Shown here one piece after another: positions 7,145-10,164 of a DNA stretch of 10,164 nucleotides. The stretch is taken from positions 24,717 to 34,880 of the forward strand of contig DAEH01000056.1 of NCBI GenBank assembly GCA_002497685.1. Reading direction: 5' to 3'. Each line of letters begins with the position of its first letter. The stretch's first letter is position 1. The notes beneath the pieces are model-generated. The model did not search any database, was not told where the DNA came from, and saw only the letters and a program-made list of their open reading frames with translations. The position numbers were made by a program, and so were the translations under genes. The stretch is from Euryarchaeota archaeon UBA169 (GTDB taxonomy: Archaea > Thermoplasmatota > Poseidoniia > MGIII > CG-Epi1).

Positions 7145-7613
7145 AATTGCTATTAAGATAATCTACAACGGCCATAATATCATTTTTTGAAGCTAAAGCA
7201 GTTTCTTCATCAATTATTTGCCCCATTCCAATACAAAAGATTTTAGTATTGCCGTAATTTTTCCATTCAGGTTCTATATTTTCAGTTCTGTTTAGAAGAA
7301 TAATTTTTTTTGTATTTGGAGTATTTCTTTCTAGGTAATTCCATAGACCAATAAAATGAGAATCGGGTCCATTGAGTCCATTTCCAACGACAATCTGTAT
7401 GTTTGCAGCTTTAACCCAATCTATCCAAACTTTTCCTGTAGCAGTTGGTGCATCTATTTCATAAAGCATAAGATTATTTAATTTACAAGCGTGATCTAGT
7501 AACATATTCGGTACACTTTCAGGAACTATAAAATTCTCCCGAGATTTTGGTAAGCTCCTCATGAATGTAGACTTGCCTGCACCCATCGGCCCCGTAACCA
7601 TTACGTACTTCAT
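7137..7613 (-). CDS. Small Ras/Arf-like P-loop NTPase with degenerate GTPase motifs, 158 aa
   Basis: A single-domain nucleotide-binding protein of small-GTPase size. The Walker A/G1 motif GPMGAGKST (8-16) is intact. LMLYEIDAPTATGK (48-61) sits where a Ras-like DxxG switch-II motif would be but reads DAPT rather than DxxG. KKIILLNRTE (102-111) sits where the G4 motif NKxD would be and reads NRTE. No clear threonine switch I or G5 SAK is visible. It could bind GTP with altered specificity, bind ATP, or be a slow or inactive switch; a short kinase-like P-loop protein is an alternative. It starts directly after the DUF2071 stop (TAA|ATG) behind a Shine-Dalgarno, and overlaps the 141-residue gene by 8 nt. 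The pairing resembles G-protein/partner modules, but the partner family is unknown. Confidence 0.7.
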   Translation of the reverse strand: MKYVMVTGPMGAGKSTFMRSLPKSRENFIVPESVPNMLLDHACKLNNLMLYEIDAPTATGKVWIDWVKAANIQIVVGNGLNGPDSHFIGLWNYLERNTPNTKKIILLNRTENIEPEWKNYGNTKIFCIGMGQIIDEETALASKNDIMAVVDYLNSNYE

Positions 7614-8339
7614 TTATGCTACCTCTATACTCCAAGTTCTTACCTGAACGCCTTTACTTATATGTACTAAATCAGGCTCTAGCAAATTAGATATTCCAAG
7701 GTTATAGAATTCAGTTAGGGAATTATCTTCAACTTTAGCAGTTGCGTCTTGGAATTCCCATGGTTCGTGACAAGTGTAAGCAATATGAGTCTTATTTTTG
7801 TAGCTAACATAAAGACTATATCTTTCAAAGAGAAATTCTTCAAGACTATTCTTTTCAGCTTTTCTTAAGGGGCCCTTAGGTTTGGATTCACCTTTGATAC
7901 TTATTCCATTACTCTTTCTTTTAGAGTGCCATGAAAATCCACCTTCCTCATTCTCATTTACTTTCCCTTTCGCGAAGATATAAGGCAGTCCGTAAGCCCA
8001 TGGCGCGTACATACTTGTTATTTTACTTTCAGCATCTAGAGTAAGAAATAAAACTCCAGATATTCCGTTTTTTGAAACATATGTTCTGATGTTAAATTCA
8101 GGGAAATTAGAGATGAAAGGTACAGAAGGTAAAAACCTAGGTCGTATTTTTTCCATTCTAAAAGGTATAGTTCCTACATAAGTTTTTCCATTAAAAGTTT
8201 CTAATTCTAAATCTTCAGGAATATATTTTTTTAATAACGTACTATCAACTTCCCAATGTAGAAACGTTAGATTTACCCAATTCTGGTTTAATGACCAACT
8301 TCTAGTAGGCATTTTGAATGGTATGTGATCAGTTTTCAC
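7614..8339 (-). CDS. DUF2071 (YqjF-like) family protein, 241 aa
   Basis: Recognised as the DUF2071/YqjF family by its order of conserved features. The start has WSLNQNWVNLTFLHWEVD (15-32) with LLKKYIPEDLELETFNGKTYVGTIPFRM (35-62), the typical 'W--L-F-HW-V----L---P--L----F-G--wvg--PF-M' opening. An FPEFNIRTYV strand (79-88) follows. Near the C-terminus are SLEEFLFERYSLYV (165-178) and HEPW (191-194), the usual 'FL-ERY-LY' and 'H-PW' motifs. The biochemical function of the family is not established; it has an acetoacetate-decarboxylase-like fold. The GTG start at 8339 overlaps the trmJ stop by 4 nt (GTGA), with a weak AGGT SD; ATG at codon 10 is an alternative. It is internal to a four-gene unit. 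Confidence 0.85.
   Translation of the reverse strand: MKTDHIPFKMPTRSWSLNQNWVNLTFLHWEVDSTLLKKYIPEDLELETFNGKTYVGTIPFRMEKIRPRFLPSVPFISNFPEFNIRTYVSKNGISGVLFLTLDAESKITSMYAPWAYGLPYIFAKGKVNENEEGGFSWHSKRKSNGISIKGESKPKGPLRKAEKNSLEEFLFERYSLYVSYKNKTHIAYTCHEPWEFQDATAKVEDNSLTEFYNLGISNLLEPDLVHISKGVQVRTWSIEVA
7621..7625 (-). promoter_or_regulatory. Shine-Dalgarno site for the small P-loop gene
   Basis: GAGGT on the minus strand lies 7 nt before the ATG at 7613, within the final codons of the DUF2071 gene. It supports this ATG as the true start, placing Walker A at residue 8 as usual for small P-loop proteins. Confidence 0.6.
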
Positions 8340-9025
8340 CTTTTACCTACTTCAATTGCTTTGAAAATACCCATTAAATTTTCATACTCACCTTCGTCAG
8401 GATTTCCTCGCGATATTAGTCTTCTTAGGGTTGTTCGAGAGCGATCTAATCTTCTTTCGGGGTAACTACTACTTTCCAATAAATCCATTATTCTGTCAAC
8501 TAATCTTTCAAATTCATCCTGAGAAACAGATTTCCGTTTTTTCATGCTTTTAACTTTATCTTTTCTTTTGATTTCATAAAGCACAAGTGCAACGGCATGA
8601 GATAGATTAAGTATTGGATATTCAGGATTTGTGGGGATAGTAATAGTGGCTTCACATAGAGCGAGTTCTTCTCTATATAGGCCATAATTCTCGCGCCCAA
8701 AAAGTAATGCAGGATTCTCTCTTTCAGATATAATATCATTAATCTTTTTTACATCTTGAGGTGCCCTAAACCATCTTTTGTCTCCTCCAGGCCTTATTCC
8801 GCTTGTTCCGATGGCAATGTCACAATTTGCTATAGCTTCTTCAATAGTTTTGTAACGTTTTGAATTTTCTAGAATTGGCCTTCCAGATTTGGATCTAGCA
8901 TAGCTTTCATCAGCTAATTCACGTCCATTTACCATTGCCAAATCAGTTAATCCAAAGTTAGCCATTGCGCGAGCTACAGCTCCTATATTTCCCGGATGTT
9001 GAGGTTCAACTAGTACAATTCTCAA
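8336..9025 (-). CDS. TrmJ/SpoU-superfamily tRNA 2'-O-methyltransferase
   Basis: A SAM-dependent SPOUT (trefoil-knot) RNA methyltransferase expected to methylate the 2'-OH of tRNA position 32 as archaeal TrmJ does; the exact target is inferred from family. Motif 1 is IVLVEPQHPGNIGAVARAM (3-21), with the catalytic-region arginine at 19. Motif 2 is LLFGRENYGL (107-116) and motif 3 is PILNLSHAVALVLYE (137-151). A helical C-terminal extension (about 168-225) ending in LRRLISRGNPDEGEYENLMG is characteristic of TrmJ rather than TrmL. I choose the TTG at 9025 (229 aa). The frame stays open to a TTG at 9097, but that adds a non-conserved hydrophobic stretch, runs through the promoter region, and comes within 5 nt of the divergent rmuC start. 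A TATA-like box 24 nt upstream of 9025 supports this start. First gene of a four-gene unit. Confidence 0.88.
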   Translation of the reverse strand: MRIVLVEPQHPGNIGAVARAMANFGLTDLAMVNGRELADESYARSKSGRPILENSKRYKTIEEAIANCDIAIGTSGIRPGGDKRWFRAPQDVKKINDIISERENPALLFGRENYGLYREELALCEATITIPTNPEYPILNLSHAVALVLYEIKRKDKVKSMKKRKSVSQDEFERLVDRIMDLLESSSYPERRLDRSRTTLRRLISRGNPDEGEYENLMGIFKAIEVGKR

Positions 9026-9043
9026 AGTTAGCCAAAGGAGGAC

Positions 9044-9053
9044 TTTTAGATAA
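9044..9053 (-). promoter_or_regulatory. Putative TATA box of the trmJ-like operon
   Basis: TTATCTAAAA on the minus strand, preceded by CGAAAG, is centred about 24 nt before the TTG at 9025. The spacing favours leaderless transcription starting at or next to that codon and is the main reason for selecting this start. The box is not a perfect TATA consensus. Confidence 0.45.
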
Positions 9054-9070
9054 CTTTCGTGTAATGAAAT

Positions 9071-9080
9071 AATTAATATC
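9071..9080 (+). promoter_or_regulatory. Putative TATA box of the divergent rmuC gene
   Basis: AATTAATATC, preceded by TGAAAT, is centred about 28 nt before the rmuC ATG at 9103. It lies in the 77-nt divergent intergenic region, back to back with the trmJ box on the other strand, about 26 nt apart centre to centre. Assignment is by position and AT content. Confidence 0.45.
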
Positions 9081-9102
9081 AGCTTGCTGTGTGACAAACA
9101 GA

Positions 9103-10164
9103 ATGGTAGAAATTTACATTATAATGAGTTTGATTATCGGAATTGCTATAGGATTTTATTTAGCTAATCAAAAAAATCAATCTAACGATGAAGAATTAGA
9201 GGGAATTAAGGAAGAAATGGAAAAAGCCTTCAAATCAGTAGCGTTTGACGTTAATAGATCTAATACGGAAGAATTTCTTAAGATAGCAGATGATAAATTT
9301 CAAAACCTTTCCAAACAGGCAGACAAGGATTTAGAGAATAAGAAAAAATTAATCGATGGCAATTTAGAAACAATGTCTAAGAAGCTTCAGTCTATTGAGG
9401 AGCATTCCATTCAACTTAATCAGAGTCTTGAAAATACAAATACTCAAACAAAAGATTTAAAAGATACAACAACAAAATTGCGGGAAATCCTATCGTCTTC
9501 GCAAAAGAGAGGTCAATGGGGAGAAAGAATAGTAGAAGATATACTGAATGTAATCGGTCTGATGGAAGGAGTAAATTATACTAAACAAGAAGTTGTTGAT
9601 ACTGGAGAACGTCCAGATTTTACATTTATATTGCCTAAGGAAAAGAAGCTTAATATGGATGTTAAGTTTCCTTTAGCTCATTATGAGAAGTACATAGATA
9701 CAGAAGATGAGTTAGTTCGTTCAAATGAAAAAAGTAGTTTTCTAAAAGATGTAAAGAAGCATGTTAAGGATATTACAAAGAGAAATTACATAGATCCTTC
9801 TTCAGGTACTGTAGATTATGTTTTGATGCTTGTTCCTAATGAATCAATTTATTCTTTCATTAATAAGGAAGATAGCGATGTAATTGATTATGCACTACAG
9901 AACAAGGTTTTACTTTGCTCACCACTAACACTGTATGCAATTCTTTCCCTAATAAATCAAGCAACAAAGAATTTTGCTATGGAAGAACAAGCTACAGAAG
10001 TTATGAACTTATTAAATCATTTCAAGCTTCAGTGGGGTAAATACGTTGAAGTTATGGATAAAATGGGGAGAAGCTTAGACACGGCAAAGAAGGATTATGA
10101 TACCATGGTCTCTACAAGAAAAAGACAACTCGAAAGGCCTCTTGATAAAATCGAAGATATTACC
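9103..10164 (+). CDS. rmuC: RmuC-family protein (DNA recombination-associated), 3' end cut by window edge
   Basis: 354 codons are present with no stop before the right edge. One N-terminal membrane anchor (about 4-21) is followed by a long charged coiled-coil region (about 28-132) and then the RmuC domain. Diagnostic segments are GQWGERIVEDILNVIGLMEGVNY (137-159), RPDFTFILPKEKKLNMDVKFPLAHYEKY (170-197), TVDYVLMLVPNESIY (236-250) and the VLLCSPLTLYAIL stretch (269-281). The RPD...MDVKFP arrangement (Asp172, Asp186, Lys188) is the PD-(D/E)XK-like active-site pattern of the family, suggesting a nuclease fold; in bacteria RmuC limits inversions at short inverted repeats. The membrane anchor would place it on the inner face of the membrane. 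It is the only plus-strand gene and appears leaderless, with a TATA-like box 28 nt upstream. Confidence 0.93.
   Translation, partial: MVEIYIIMSLIIGIAIGFYLANQKNQSNDEELEGIKEEMEKAFKSVAFDVNRSNTEEFLKIADDKFQNLSKQADKDLENKKKLIDGNLETMSKKLQSIEEHSIQLNQSLENTNTQTKDLKDTTTKLREILSSSQKRGQWGERIVEDILNVIGLMEGVNYTKQEVVDTGERPDFTFILPKEKKLNMDVKFPLAHYEKYIDTEDELVRSNEKSSFLKDVKKHVKDITKRNYIDPSSGTVDYVLMLVPNESIYSFINKEDSDVIDYALQNKVLLCSPLTLYAILSLINQATKNFAMEEQATEVMNLLNHFKLQWGKYVEVMDKMGRSLDTAKKDYDTMVSTRKRQLERPLDKIEDIT

Noticed and set aside
8542..8739. 65-codon minus-strand frame inside the trmJ-like gene
   Set aside because: It overlaps methyltransferase motifs 2 and 3 in another frame; no independent support.
9034..9042. 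Strong SD-like AAAGGAGGA on the plus strand
   Set aside because: The nearest plus-strand ATG (9064) is 21 nt away and opens only a two-codon frame, and the rmuC start is over 60 nt away. Probably chance.
9026..9097. Upstream extension of the trmJ-like gene from a TTG at 9097 (24 extra residues)
   Set aside because: The residues are hydrophobic and unlike SPOUT N-termini, which begin almost at the first strand. The extension would also cover the TATA-like box and nearly reach the divergent start.

Overview
The window looks like a piece of an AT-rich archaeal chromosome. The best guess is an uncultured planktonic euryarchaeon of the Marine Group II/III type, but this placement is inference. 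The evidence is archaeal TATA-like boxes 24-30 nt ahead of the first start codon of each transcription unit, leaderless-looking operon heads, strict Shine-Dalgarno (SD) sites only on some internal genes, and an archaeal-style type IV pilus ATPase with two membrane platform proteins. Gene density is very high. Ten of eleven genes lie on the minus strand, most overlap or sit within a few bases of each other, and no gap exceeds 80 bases. I saw no tRNA, rRNA, CRISPR array, insertion sequence or repeat array.

Layout, read in the direction of minus-strand transcription from right to left. Unit 1 (9025 to 6719) holds a TrmJ/SpoU-type tRNA 2'-O-methyltransferase, a DUF2071 (YqjF-like) protein, a small Ras/Arf-like P-loop protein with degenerate GTPase motifs, and a 141-residue helical orphan. 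The junctions are GTGA (4-nt overlap), TAA|ATG (abutting) and an 8-nt overlap. Unit 2 (6673 to 3289) holds pyruvate phosphate dikinase (ppdK), overlapped by 11 nt by a six-helix membrane protein that I assign to the DRAM/Frag1/Sfk1 family, which is best known from eukaryotes. Unit 3 (3249 past base 1) holds two T2SSF/TadBC-like membrane proteins, the TadA/CpaF-type secretion ATPase, and purM of purine synthesis, cut by the left edge. On the plus strand, a divergent gene for an RmuC-family protein starts at 9103 and is cut by the right edge.

How the parts relate: ppdK is central carbon metabolism (PEP/pyruvate interconversion), purM is de novo purine synthesis, and the tad-like trio is the motor and inner-membrane platform of a pilus or secretion machine whose pilins and prepilin peptidase are not in view. 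Unit 1 mixes RNA modification with poorly known proteins. The two most interesting items are the archaeal DRAM/Frag1 homologue translationally tied to ppdK and the degenerate small G-protein coupled to an unrecognised helical partner. No complete new defence or secretion system is demonstrable from this window alone.
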